Source: Cutaneotrichosporon cavernicola
Lineage: Eukaryota > Basidiomycota > Tremellomycetes > Trichosporonales > Trichosporonaceae
Direction of reading: 5' to 3'
Length of the DNA: 64,000 nt
Assembly: GCF_030864355.1 (NCBI RefSeq)
Contig: NC_083400.1
Coordinates: 263,001 to 327,000 of the forward strand
The translations under genes were made by a program, and so were the position numbers. This document shows positions 28,682 through 38,916 of this stretch, in pieces. The notes beneath the pieces were generated by a model. The model saw nothing but the letters and a program-made list of their open reading frames with translations, was not told where the DNA came from and ran no database searches. Numbering within the stretch: the stretch's first letter is position 1; each line of letters begins with the position of its first letter.

Positions 28682-30049
28682 ATGCCCGAATTCGACGTCG
28701 TCATCGTAGGCGCTGGCATCGCCGGCTCCACGCTGGCCGCCATGCTGTCGCCCCACGTCTCGCTCGCCGTCGTTGATAGAGACATCGCCGCGATCCCCGG
28801 CTCGACAGGCCATGCTCCGGGCGTCGTAGCTCAGATCAACTCGATCCCCGCTCTGGCCGAACTCGCCCGCCGCTCTGTGGCCTATTACACGCGCATTCCA
28901 AATGGGTTCGACATAGTCGGAGGGCTCGAAGTCGCCCTTGGACCCGGAGAGACGATCCACACGATGGAAGCACGCGCGACTCTCGCCCACTCTCTGGGAC
29001 TCGCAGCCGAAGTCTTGACGCTGGAGGAGGCGTCCGCTCTCGCCCCGGCGTTCGTGAGAGAAGACGCGGCGGGCGCAGTCCACTTCCCCAACGACGGGGT
29101 ATGTGATGCCAAGACCGTAACAAGAGCCAACATCCTCAAGGCCAAGAATAACGGCGCATCCCTGATCGATGGCAACGTCACTCGCATCGCCAACGACGCG
29201 GGATGGCGGGTTACTCTCTCCACTCCCAACGGTACGCGGGTATTAAGTGCGGCCCATGTGGCCGTATGTACCGGCGCCTGGGGCGGCCAGCTCCTTCCCA
29301 CCCTCGAGGCGGCCGCGGTAGCCGTTGCTCACCCGTACGTGTTTAGTGAGCGGCGGGAACCCCGCCCTCAGCCGCCGCAGGAAGACCTCCTCCGCAAGCC
29401 GGGGCGGTTTGCACCCTTCGTCCGATTCCCCGGCCAAACCGTCTATGCTCGGGACCACGGCGAACGCGACGGACTGGGATCCTACGCGCATCCGCCCGTA
29501 CACATCAAGCCCTCGTCTCTCAAGAACCAAGCCTCGGGCGTGGCGGCATGGGAACCGAAATTCGACGGGTGGATGGATGCCAGCGCTTCGGTCCTGCCAG
29601 ACGAAACGGCGCGCACGTTCAATGGTCCGCGCGTGGTCATTCCGCGCAGCACCAAGGGCGACGGGTGGAAAGCCATGGACGTACATGATGTCCCGCACGC
29701 GTTTGCGGGGTTGATGACCATGACGCCGGACGGGATGCCGCTTTGTGGTCGGATGAAGGAAGGTTCGGGGGGCGCGTTGTGGGCGCTCGTTGGGACTTGG
29801 GTTACCCATGCGGCTGGGAGTGCCGGGGTTCTAGCTCCCCAGATCCTCGCCGCATTGGGGAAGAAGACGCTTAAGGCCGACGATGCTTGGCTCCGTGCCG
29901 CGCTTGATCCGCACCGCTTTGATGGGATGAGCGAGGGGGAGAGGGAGAAACACTGTCTCGACAAGTATGCGGATATTTGGAACCGCAAGGACCAGTGTGT
30001 TGTGGCTTCGCCAAGGCCTTCGTCGAGGCCGCGCTTGGCCAAGCTCTAG
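28682..30049 (+). CDS. FAD-dependent oxidoreductase (DAO family) with PTS1
   Basis: Single exon, 455 residues. FDVVIVGAGIAGSTLAAML is the FAD Rossmann motif; GSTGHAPGVVAQINS, FPGQTVYARDHGERDGLG and TPDGMPLCG...GTWVTHAAGSAG match the paralogue at 7410-8678 throughout. The last residues RPRLAKL end in AKL, a good PTS1, so this copy should be peroxisomal while the other, ending DGL, should not be. Amine or amino-acid oxidation producing H2O2 is the family expectation; the substrate is not deducible. Start chosen at CACCATGCCCGAA; sequence upstream is non-conserved. Confidence 0.92.
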   Translation: MPEFDVVIVGAGIAGSTLAAMLSPHVSLAVVDRDIAAIPGSTGHAPGVVAQINSIPALAELARRSVAYYTRIPNGFDIVGGLEVALGPGETIHTMEARATLAHSLGLAAEVLTLEEASALAPAFVREDAAGAVHFPNDGVCDAKTVTRANILKAKNNGASLIDGNVTRIANDAGWRVTLSTPNGTRVLSAAHVAVCTGAWGGQLLPTLEAAAVAVAHPYVFSERREPRPQPPQEDLLRKPGRFAPFVRFPGQTVYARDHGERDGLGSYAHPPVHIKPSSLKNQASGVAAWEPKFDGWMDASASVLPDETARTFNGPRVVIPRSTKGDGWKAMDVHDVPHAFAGLMTMTPDGMPLCGRMKEGSGGALWALVGTWVTHAAGSAGVLAPQILAALGKKTLKADDAWLRAALDPHRFDGMSEGEREKHCLDKYADIWNRKDQCVVASPRPSSRPRLAKL

Positions 30050-30292
30050 TTGTATTACATGGGTGTAGGGGTGGTTGTAGGGTTTCGGAGATTGAGAACA
30101 AGGGATGTTAAGTGTTGTGATCATTGGCATGATTCTCACTTCAAGAGTTCCGTTGACCCAGGCAGACCTCGTCCGCCCTCATGGCTATCAGGCGCGACAA
30201 GCTACACATCGCATATTACACTAGAATTCTACACGGCCCTCTCCACTGTAAATCACTCTGCTCTTACTGCGCCGACGTGTATACGCCTAGGC
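30050..30292. other. Convergent 3' region
   Basis: Between the flavoenzyme stop and the stop that closes the possible extension of the next minus-strand gene. No feature recognised. Confidence 0.4.
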
Positions 30293-30406
30293 CTACTCGC
30301 TCGCCCACACGACAGGGTCATGCTTCCTGTGCTTCCCGTGGTTGTTGCGGTACGCGTCCTCGATACCGCCACCGACGAGCATCCTAGGGTGAGCCGCTTT
30401 CACCCA
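30293..30406 (-). other. Possible C-terminal extension beyond in-frame TAG
   Basis: In frame with the preceding gene after its TAG: WVKAAHPRMLVGGGIEDAY, then RNNHGKHRKHDPVVWASE and a stop. Third codon positions are nearly all G or C, as in true exons here. The sequence GCTCACCCTAG inside it mimics an intron end, but no donor gives the matching phase. Confidence 0.45.
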
Positions 30407-30828
30407 CTAGACGCAAAACGGGAGGAGCAATACCCACACTGCAATGAAGTAGATGAACAGCGCCCAAAGCATCGTGCCCCAGAAACGCCTACGCGCGCGC
30501 GACAGGGCAAGATAGTATTCGGGCGAGTGTGCGACGACGATGAGCACGCCTTCCTCGGTCTGGCGCGGGGTGCGGTGGGTGCGTTGGATGTGGTGGTGCA
30601 TCGCGGTGTGGTGCATCGGATTGGTGTTGGGGGGTTGAGTTGAGGGACCGGAGGGACCAGGCGCGGAGGGACCATCTTGAGGAGTGTCTGGGGTCAGCTC
30701 AAGAGGGAAGACGACTTACATGGTGGCGGCTGGGTTTCGAGGTTAACGAGCGTGCCCTCGGGCTGGTTGTCGGCTGTGCCGCGGGCTACAGCGGCGTAGG
30801 TGCCCTTGTTGTTCTTGTTGTCGGACAT
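30407..30828 (-). CDS. Small C-terminally anchored membrane protein
   Basis: Two exons (30720-30828, 30407-30687; intron 32 nt) give 129 residues. The N-terminal half is polar (MSDNKNNKGTYAAVARG; then a PSAPGPSGPSTQPP linker and a His-rich HHTAMHHHIQ stretch). A conserved-looking core RQTEEGVLIVVAHSPEYYLALSRARRRFWG leads into one transmembrane segment (TMLWALFIYFIAVWVLLLPF). The frame stops at TAG right after FCV, but strongly coding-like sequence continues in the same frame for 37 more codons (see findings). No family name recognised. Confidence 0.75.
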
Positions 30829-31054
30829 GGTGGTGAGGAAGATGGTGAGTTTGTGTGAAAGTGAGACTTGGCACCGAGCTGTGCAGTGGGTGGCAAGTTT
30901 GGCTCCATCCGCATACGTCATTGTGCAACATTACGTATTTGCAGTGGTTCGACTCCTTCGCAGAGTTGTTCTCGTCCAAGGCCATTGCATAAACCTCATG
31001 CAAGAATCTGACAGTATAATACCCTTGTACATGCAGTAGGCTATTCAAGATGCT

Positions 31055-32656
31055 CTACAAATCAGGATTGAATTTGCTCATCGCTCGTAGCCTTGGGCCG
31101 ATGTGGTAGAACACGAGCGGGATCGGTGCGAGCGCCAGAGAAATGAAGGCGAGCAGAGCCATACTCCACGTCCCCTGGTATCCGAGGTTGTGCACCATAC
31201 CAGCGGTAAACAGGGGGAAAGTACCGCCAAAGATACTCCTTGTGAGGGTGTTGGCCGCGATGGCCGAGTTGGCAAACGACCGGTAATTGTCAATAAGAAC
31301 GATAATCCCACACTCGAAGATGAGGACCATGCCGCACATGCTGAAACCGAGGGCGATAATCGAGGACCATGGTGACGCGACTTGCGCCGGGCCAGTGAAT
31401 GCGAACCATAATAGGCCGATGGGAAGCATGACTGCCCCAAGACCCATGGGGAGGAAACGTTCCTCAGGAAGGCTCTCCGCTCCCGTTGCAGCCAGACGAC
31501 GCTTATACCGAACCATGTCGAGGATGATAATTGCACCGCCGACGAGGATACCCACAAACGCGGCAAAGAGGGGTGTGGTGAGCACGAAGGGGCCCATTCC
31601 GCGATACTCGCCGAAGATGACGGGCAAAGCCGCCATAAGCATGTACAGGAGCGCGTACACGAAACTCATGTAGGTGCTGACGACGAGGAGGAGTGGCTCG
31701 GTGACGAGCATGCGCATCGGGCGGAGGACGTAACGGAGGACGATGTCGCGGGGCGTGATGGAGATGGTATCGAGTTCGGAATGGTATGCCCATACCTTGG
31801 TTTCGCGGCGGAGCCTCTTCGCCTCCTTGCTGAGGATAACGGGTGAGTACGCCTCGTCCATAAACAACGCGAGGAGGAGGGTTACGAGAAGCCCATACGC
31901 GGCCATGAACCACTCGGCCCACCGCCATCCGTATGTCTCGCTCGTGCTTGCAAGCCCGGCGCCGATGATCGGTCCCAAAGCGGGACCTCCAGCTGTAGCG
32001 GCGGCGAAGAACGAAACGCCCGCTTGGACGTGTATGCTGTCGTAGACGTCGTGGAACCATCCCCCTCCAATTGCGTATGGTGCAGCGCCGAACACGCCGC
32101 CCAGGAAGCGTCCGACGAGTAATGTGGCGAGATTTCCAGCGCCGGCGGACTGGATGCTGAACATGGTACCGAGGAACAACCCAAGGGTTAGGGGCCACTT
32201 GCGGCCTTGTACCTCTGAGAGGGGACCAAACACCTGTGGTCCGAGAGCGAAACCGAGCACGAACAGGCCGTTCGCAAGGTCCGCCACGACTGCCGAGACC
32301 CCGAAATGTGCCTTGATCGAAGGTGCGGCGCCGGAGAGGACCGCCGAGCCGATACCCGCCCACAGCGTGGCGAGGGTGATGAGGGCGGTTTGGAAAACCT
32401 TTTTGGCCAGGCTGAGGTTAGTCACGTTCGGGATGGAGGCTCACCTCCAGTTCTGTGCGTTTCGGGGGTCATCTGGTCCGTCGAAGACGACTTCGAACAC
32501 ATCGCCCTTCTCTAAGACAGCGTTGACGAGCTCGACGGGTACTGTGCCGCGTTCGCGATAGATTGTGGACGGGGAGCGGTAGAGTGTTGGTGTGGGTGAT
32601 GGGGGGGAGGTTGGGGCTGCCTCAACGTCATACTCCTTGGTATGTGGTGACGACAT
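31055..32656 (-). CDS. DHA1-family MFS transporter (drug/polyamine:H+ antiporter type)
   Basis: Two exons (32445-32656, 31055-32411; intron 33 nt) give 522 residues. The cytosolic N-terminus ends with DGPDDPRNAQNWS, the usual DHA1 lead-in to TM1. Twelve hydrophobic segments follow, with LSEVQGRKWPLTLGL (motif A between TM2 and TM3), LVGRFLGGVFGAAPYAIGGG (motif B region) and PALGPIIGAGL (motif C, antiporter signature). The central loop carries SKEAKRLRRET. Most similar in pattern to Tpo1/Flr1-type fungal exporters at the plasma membrane. Substrate unknown. Confidence 0.9.
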
Positions 32657-33861
32657 GGTGTCGCGTGGTGTGAGGGGGGCAGGGGTGGTGTGTGGTGTGT
32701 GATCGTGTGTATGTGTGCGTCTAGTCGTCTATGGGTCTAGGTGTCGATCAAAGTGTTCTGTCAATGTTGTCTGGGTGGGATGGCCGCTGTGGCTCCCTTC
32801 TTATCTACTCTCCGACGCGTCCCATCCTACAAATATGCGTAATCAGCACTCAGCTGATTACTCACATTCCCTATCTGTGACGACCGTGCGGCGTCCGGCC
32901 TCTTGCTAGTGTAAGCTGGCGTGCGGCGATTTCGGGGTTCGGTAAGGTGCGGCGATTTTATATTTTCAGCAAGCATGATGTGCGCCGATTTTATATTTTG
33001 AGCAGGCATGATGTGCGGCCATTTCAGGTGAGCGGCAAATTCGGGTCGGCGGAGAGGTGGCGATACAGTGTTCATGTTCTGCGGGCGCGAACATTTTCGG
33101 CCGATCGGTGATTCTAGCGGCGACGCTACCGCTGCAGACAAGCTACACTTACCACTCAATCTTCAGAGCAGTTGTCATTCCTGTCAAACTTTGATTGATC
33201 ACACGAACTAGTCTCAGACAACTCCCCTCACTCGGGCCGGATTAGCCTGTTTAATCCTCAACATTTGTCCTCGGCAGGTAGGTTTCGACATTGTGCTCGG
33301 CGAAACCTGCCCCACTCCAAGACACCTGCATGCCAGATGAGAGAATCTGTGACGCGGAGTAACACTGGAAAACGTGATGTGTGCAGAGAGGGGAGGAGTT
33401 TGGTGTGGTGATGAGGAGACAAGGTGGTGGCGACGCGTCTAAATGGAGGAGCTAGAGTGATGCGAGGGAAATGAAAAAAAAGGATCAGCCGCAAGGGGAA
33501 TATAGATTGACGTGGAGCGGGTGGTGGCTTTGAGGGAAGCGAGTGAGGAGTGAGAGAAGAGTGAGGGGGATGAGTTGAAAAGAGAAGGAGTAATGAAGAA
33601 GAGACTCGACACAAAGCCGCGGAACCAAACAAACACAGATACTGTACCGAGCTTGGTCGTTCCACGACACTCCCACGCCCTCTGCTCACGCAGCGCAAAT
33701 CCTTACACCAGATCACCAGAGCTACTCGTGTACTATTTTATCTACGGTTCCAACATGCAAACAGCTATTTCACAACTATCTCAATACGGTATTTCCCGCC
33801 AACACGTTACAACGGTCGTCATTCTCCCTCCAGTCATCGCAACGGTGTCCTCAATCCACCC
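32657..33861. other. Intergenic with short tandem repeat
   Basis: A ~34-bp unit around GTGCGGCGATTTTATATTTT and AGCA(A/G)GCATGAT repeats three times at about 32920-33030. No gene supported; a plus-strand frame at 33575-33865 has no recognisable features. Confidence 0.5.
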
Positions 33862-34931
33862 CTAAGCCAAACGGCGGCGCTTGGAGCGAAGCGCATTATG
33901 AAGTTCTTCTTCACTCTCGTCGTCTGAGTCGCCACTCTCGTCATCTGAGTCGTCACCACCGTCGTCGTTCTCATCGTCGCAGGTCTCGTATCCCTTGTCC
34001 GAATCCGAGATCACGATGACCTCGTGGTCCTCACCCATCTCCACATCAGCGCCAGATGGGGGCACGGCGCCGTCTTCTTCCTCGCTTTCGTCCTCGCCCT
34101 CGTCCTCGTCGTCGGAAATCTCAATGACTTCGATCTCGTCGTCCGACACCTCGATTATGAGGTTACCGCGCGCGGCGGCTTTAGCAAGAGCCTGGTGTTA
34201 ACCCCTTTACCAGACCACGTACATCCGCCTTGTTGTTCCCCCGATGGGTAGAGTGGCCCCGCACGTGAGTGACTGAGACTTGACATGTGAGGGCATTCAA
34301 AGCCCGGCCGAGACGTTTCAGCAGCACGATGTCCTGTTGACTCTTGACGGCCAGTTTTTTGCCATGGGGACGTTTACGCCAGTTACGCGCACTCCAGACT
34401 TGGTGGTTCTGGAAGTCTGTCGTTGGTGTTTCAGGATCTCCCAGGATGCTGGACATGACGAGTTGTGGCACCTTCCTCCAATGATGACTCACGGTGGATG
34501 GCATGCATCGAGTCAGTCCGAACTTCAAGTCTAACCCTCGGATCAGGATGCAACTCGATCGCGCGAATCACCGCCTGTCGTCAATCTCGCCCTGTTCCAT
34601 TGCCAGTCTCTCCCTGCTCCATTTCCTCCGCCGTCAGCTTTCAGCCCGTCAAACTCACATAGAACTCAGCCTGGTGGCAATTCGTCACCACTCCTGGCGG
34701 CGGCCGTTCCCTACTCAGAATGGAACTCGCCCAACTCCCCTCGCCCCAGTAGATACCGATCCCCATATCTTTGGTCGGACGATGGAGTAGGAGGGAAGCG
34801 TCGGTCCATACGACGAGACTCATATTCGTCACGTGGAATCCTCCACGGCGGAGGCGGGCCAGATATCGCTTAGTAGGGTTGAGGTCCCTTTGCAGCTCGT
34901 GGCCGTGCCGTTCTTGGGAGCGGGGGCGCAT
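33862..34931 (-). CDS. RNase H1-like protein with acidic SUMO-interaction-motif tail
   Basis: Four exons (34659-34931, 34493-34574, 34223-34416, 33862-34191) give 292 residues. RNase H fold: VVWTDASLL (Asp44), HQAEFYAVIRAIEL (Glu89, spanning the first splice), VRTDSMHAIH (Asp112), and VTHVRGHSTHRGNNKADALAKAAARGN (Asp183, in pieces), so the four metal-binding acidic residues are present. TDAS replaces the common TDGS. It should cut RNA in RNA-DNA hybrids. After residue 198 comes a highly acidic tail with IEVIEISDDED and HEVIVISDSD, both classical hydrophobic-then-acidic SUMO-interaction motifs. An alternative start is the ATG at 34823. A basic segment (KRYLARLRRGG) precedes the catalytic domain; no hybrid-binding domain was recognised. 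Confidence 0.88.
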
Positions 34932-35808
34932 GATGTGAATGGAGAAGAGTGTATGATCAAGTGCGACAAGTCATAGTGAATAGTGACGTGACTGGGCACA
35001 AACATTGTGTGTTGATGGTGGAGGTGTTATGGAGGAAGGTCTGTGCAGTGGGTGAGTCAACTGATGTACAAGGTGCGTGCGACGGATCCAAGTATTGGGT
35101 CACTGTTGACACACTCGCTAGCCCCCTCACAACTAGTCACTGCATAGCAGCATAGAGTCTGTGCTCCCGTTCCGTGGGATCCCTGTATGTTAAGGAACAT
35201 TGGTCATTCAGGTCAACCCAGGTGCGGTGTTCAGTTGCCAGGATTCGAATCACCGATCTTCGTGAGCGGAGAGGTTGAACTGGGGTGGATGGCGAGGAGG
35301 AAGAAGGGAAGGAGGTTCCCAACGCCGAAGTGGACATGGCCATGTGGTGGTAATGTTGCACAGATGTTGGTGAATAAAGGAGTGCAGTAACTCCACGATC
35401 TGGGAAGGAGTAAGTGGTGAGTGGACCACAGACAACAAGCGCCATGGATGTTTAGCGGGTTGCCACTACACTCGAACCTTTCCAGGCCTGGCTGTGGCTG
35501 TTGGATGACCCGTAGGCCCAGCTCCGGGAAAAATTAGATAAAACCCGTAGTTTCGTATTAACTTTCTGTATACTCTTCATGTCTCACTTCAACAGTGGCA
35601 GCGTGGCACCTGGTGCAACCCAATTCAGCTGCAACCACATTACAATTCTAATGATATTTGCATTGTCACTCGTAAAAATCAAGCCGAGATGAAAGTGTTC
35701 AACGAGAAGACGGAAGAGATGGAAAGATATCGATCGTTGGGTAAATGCTTCGGAATCAGGTATGGTGATGAACATTGGGATAGGTCGGGTTGAGCAACGT
35801 CTTGGCGT
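34932..35808. other. Intergenic with possible exon fragments
   Basis: On the minus strand at 35155-35445 short coding-like pieces occur (QIVELLHSFIHQHLC; RTWVDLNDQCSLTYRD) but no start or family could be assigned. Possibly a relic gene. Confidence 0.35.
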
Positions 35809-37068
35809 TCAAGTCGGCATCGACTTGTGGGCGTGGAACATCTGGGCGGGGGTGGACGACGGCGCAGGGGTAGTCTGGTAGTAGGAGGGGGCTGACTCGC
35901 GACGCTGGGGCGGCGCAACGCCGATGCTCATGGCCGACGAGCTTCCGTTGGCACTCGTACTGGCCACGCCGGGGCCGACGACGGCGTAGTCGCGGAGATC
36001 CGACGAAGGGACGGCGTAGTCGAACTGAGGCTGCATGTAGTAGTTGTTCCCGCTGGAGTAGTAGCCGGCAGAGAAGCTTGACGCCTGGGCGGGACGGGCG
36101 GGCGTAGCCGACTGGGGCCGGGCACGGGCGTCGTGAGTCTGTGAAACGTTAGATAAGAGACGCAGAAGAAGCCGAGGTGGGGAAGGGGGGAGGAGTGAGG
36201 TGAGACTTACGCGTTCGTGGCGACGAAGGTTGGAGCTGACTGAGAAACGACGGCCGCAGCCTTCACGCAGGCACTGGTAGGCTTGCGTCAGCGTGCAAAT
36301 GGGAAAAATTACGTTTCGCACCGGTGTGTACAGACATATGCGTGTTGAGCGAGCTGGGACGGTTGAACCGCTTGTCACACACGGGGCTGTGTGTCAGCGC
36401 TGTCGCTTGTGGCGGGGATCCGAGCGGCTTGCGAACGGGCTGGCAGTGACTCACCAGACGTGGCGACGCTGCTTCTGGATCTCAGTTTGGCGCCGCTTCT
36501 CTTCGTTCTGCTGGTGCGGCTGTGGCATGTTGGGATAAGGTGGGGCGCTCCAGTACTGGTACTGCGGCGTCTGGTGGATGTTGTGGGTGGGGTGAGCCTG
36601 GTACTGCTGGTACGAGTGGGGATTGTTTGAGGAGTGTTGCTGGTGCTGCTGGTGCTGCTGGTGCTGTTGGTGCTGTTGGTGCTGCTGGTGTTGCTGGTGT
36701 TGCTGATGAGCTGGGTGTGCTGCGTGCGTGGTGTGACCAGCGTGTGCGGTGTGCCACTCCTCAGGGTGACGATAAGGCACAGCGTAGAGGACGTCTCGGG
36801 ACTGGCGGGGCTCGGACCAGGCAGACGGACTGTTGTGTTCGACCTTGATGTATGAAACACTGTTCTCGCTATTGATGGGGAACGTTGACGTATACGCCGG
36901 GGCGCTGTTGGGGAGGGAGATCTCGGGCCAACCTGCGGGACTCGGAGTCGGGGTTGGCACGGGAGAGGCGGGTGAGTGACGAGGGTTTGGAGGGGAGCGG
37001 TCGTGTGACTCGTTCTGGAGGGGGGAAGGGGGATGGGGGAAACAGGGGTCGGCGGGGACGGTGGTCAT
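35809..37068 (-). CDS. C2H2 zinc-finger transcription factor
   Basis: Four exons (36455-37068, 36322-36386, 36211-36281, 35809-36138) give 359 residues. The two-finger region is assembled by splicing: CPVCDKRFNRPSSLNTHMSVHTG, read in pieces, then YQCLREGCGRRFSVSSNLRRHERTH, both with intact C2H2 spacing. Splice phases were set by these fingers. The N-terminal half is Pro/Ser-rich and carries a His-Gln repeat. The C-terminus is Ser/Tyr/Pro-rich, as in activation regions. Nuclear DNA-binding role is expected. The finger pair resembles that of fungal regulators with a terminal SNLRRHxRxH finger, but the target genes cannot be inferred. Confidence 0.88.
36637..36710. repeat. GCTGCTGGT/GTTGCTGGT trinucleotide repeat (His-Gln tract)
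   Basis: Imperfect 9-bp repeat encoding (HQQ)n on the minus strand within the C2H2 factor. Likely length-variable. Confidence 0.85.
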
Positions 37069-38916
37069 CTTTTTGAGACAGAGTAGTTTGGTCTGGGCGA
37101 TGTGCGAATGGTTGATGGGTGAGCGGCGGATGGGTGATTTGCACGACTCTCGGAGATGTCGCAGATATTGCAGGTGTCGCAGAAGAGAGTTGCAAGATAT
37201 GCAAGATGGGAGGAGTGGAGATTTCGGTTGCGCTTTAAGGCGCTTCAGAAGGGGAGTGAGGAGGGAAGGTTGGGCGTTGTTGTTGAGAAGATGTTTTGGG
37301 AGAGCACAACAAGAAAACAAAAGCTCAATGTGTCTACGGGAGAAAGGGGGAGGGGGGGGGGGGGGGGAAGGGTGTTGAGAGTCAAAGGCCAAGAGCAGAG
37401 GGGCGCAGTGTCACTGTGCGCCTTCCTACGTATACCCCCATCCAAATACAATCACTCCAACAACAAACAGAAGCGCGAAGCAGGTAGCCTTCCATCTCTC
37501 CTCTCTCCTTTCTCCTTGTGTCCCTCCAGGCCTCTATCTAGGTAAGGAGGACACCGGGTCGGGTGACTAAGGCCGGAAGGGTTGTTAAAGGTGCAAGGGG
37601 TTGGCGTCCTTTGGTTCTTCTCTCTCCTTTATCTAACTTGCCCATGGCTTGGGCTAGACTACTTGAGTGAGGTATTGGGTTTAAAGGGGTACCAGTTGGA
37701 GGAGGGTATGAGAGCAGAGGGGCGCAACGATGACGACGACGTGACGGCAAACAACGATGCGCGGATCAGTGTTGGCGAGTCTGCCAAGGACGCGAGCTCT
37801 CTATTCATCTATTCTCTAGTGTAGCTTCTTGTCTTCTGATACAGTAGGGAAGGTAACAGTGTCCTCAGCTGCAATTGCAGTCAACCCCAATGCCAGGAAA
37901 CCAACGATAGCGGGACAGACATTGTAGGTATCAAGTTGTCTCGCACTGATCCTGTTAGTCTGTTAGTCGGCGACCGAGGTGTGCTCGAGCCGCCAATCCG
38001 TCGTCAAGCTCCAAACGCTCCCGGTAATACTTCAAGTTGCACTACGCCCCTCTCTCTCGTTGTCCGCTGGAGACGCTGCCTCACTGAATCTCACTGACTC
38101 TCCCGACTCTTCACCCGACGTGACAGCGATCAGTGATCCGGCCTGGCGATCCGCACGACCGCTCGTTCCAGGAATGTAGGAATGTCGTGGCGCGGCGGAT
38201 TCCGAAGCGTGTGGAGCGTCAGTCCAGTCCAATGATCGCGGGGTATGTTATCGCTCACTGTCTTTAAGGCAGTTTCAATCTCATTGGAGGTATTGAGTTG
38301 ATCCAGTTTGATCGAGCTGTAAGCAATCCAAGACAACTCCCGGCTCGACACATTGACACGTCGATACAATTTTGTCCATCTGTACATGTACATCTGGTTT
38401 CGTATCTGCCTTTTCTGCGTATCCCGCTACGCGTGGATAGCTCAGCTCGAATGCGAATCCGATCAACAGCGGCCCAGGTATGGGTGGCTGGCTGGAATGG
38501 CTATTGGGGTATGTGAGTAGCGTGCAGTACGCGCCCTGGACGCAAACAGGAGGGCGAGGAGGAGGAAAAGGAGGCCGAGAGGGGTCTTGAAGTTCTGGCC
38601 AACACCGCCCTCTATGTCTATCTTAAGCCTGAGGTCTAAGGGAGATCACGTACGACGAGCCGCGAGCCACCATGCTTAACCGTACGTGTACGCGTCTACA
38701 AGCTGCATTTGCTGCAGTCTGAACTGCCACGCCACAAGCCCTGAGTCAAATTGAGTGCCACATCCATCAACCCGTCAACAGAAGACCACGTGTCCATCCG
38801 AATGACTCCCTCCACTCTCCCACGCCCACCACCCGGGCCTGACTGACCTACGTCTGCGATGTCATTGACTACCCGGTTGACATCATCTTTATCATTCTTT
38901 CTACAGTGCCTGCATA
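37069..38916. other. Long intergenic region
   Basis: About 1.85 kb between divergent genes. It holds a G run near 37350 and C/T-rich tract near 37495-37530. Minus-strand frames at 38130-38466 look like relic sequence; none recognised. Confidence 0.45.

Noticed and set aside
35225..35260. GATTCGAATCC resembling a tRNA T arm
   Set aside because: Flanking stems do not pair and no D or anticodon arm is present.
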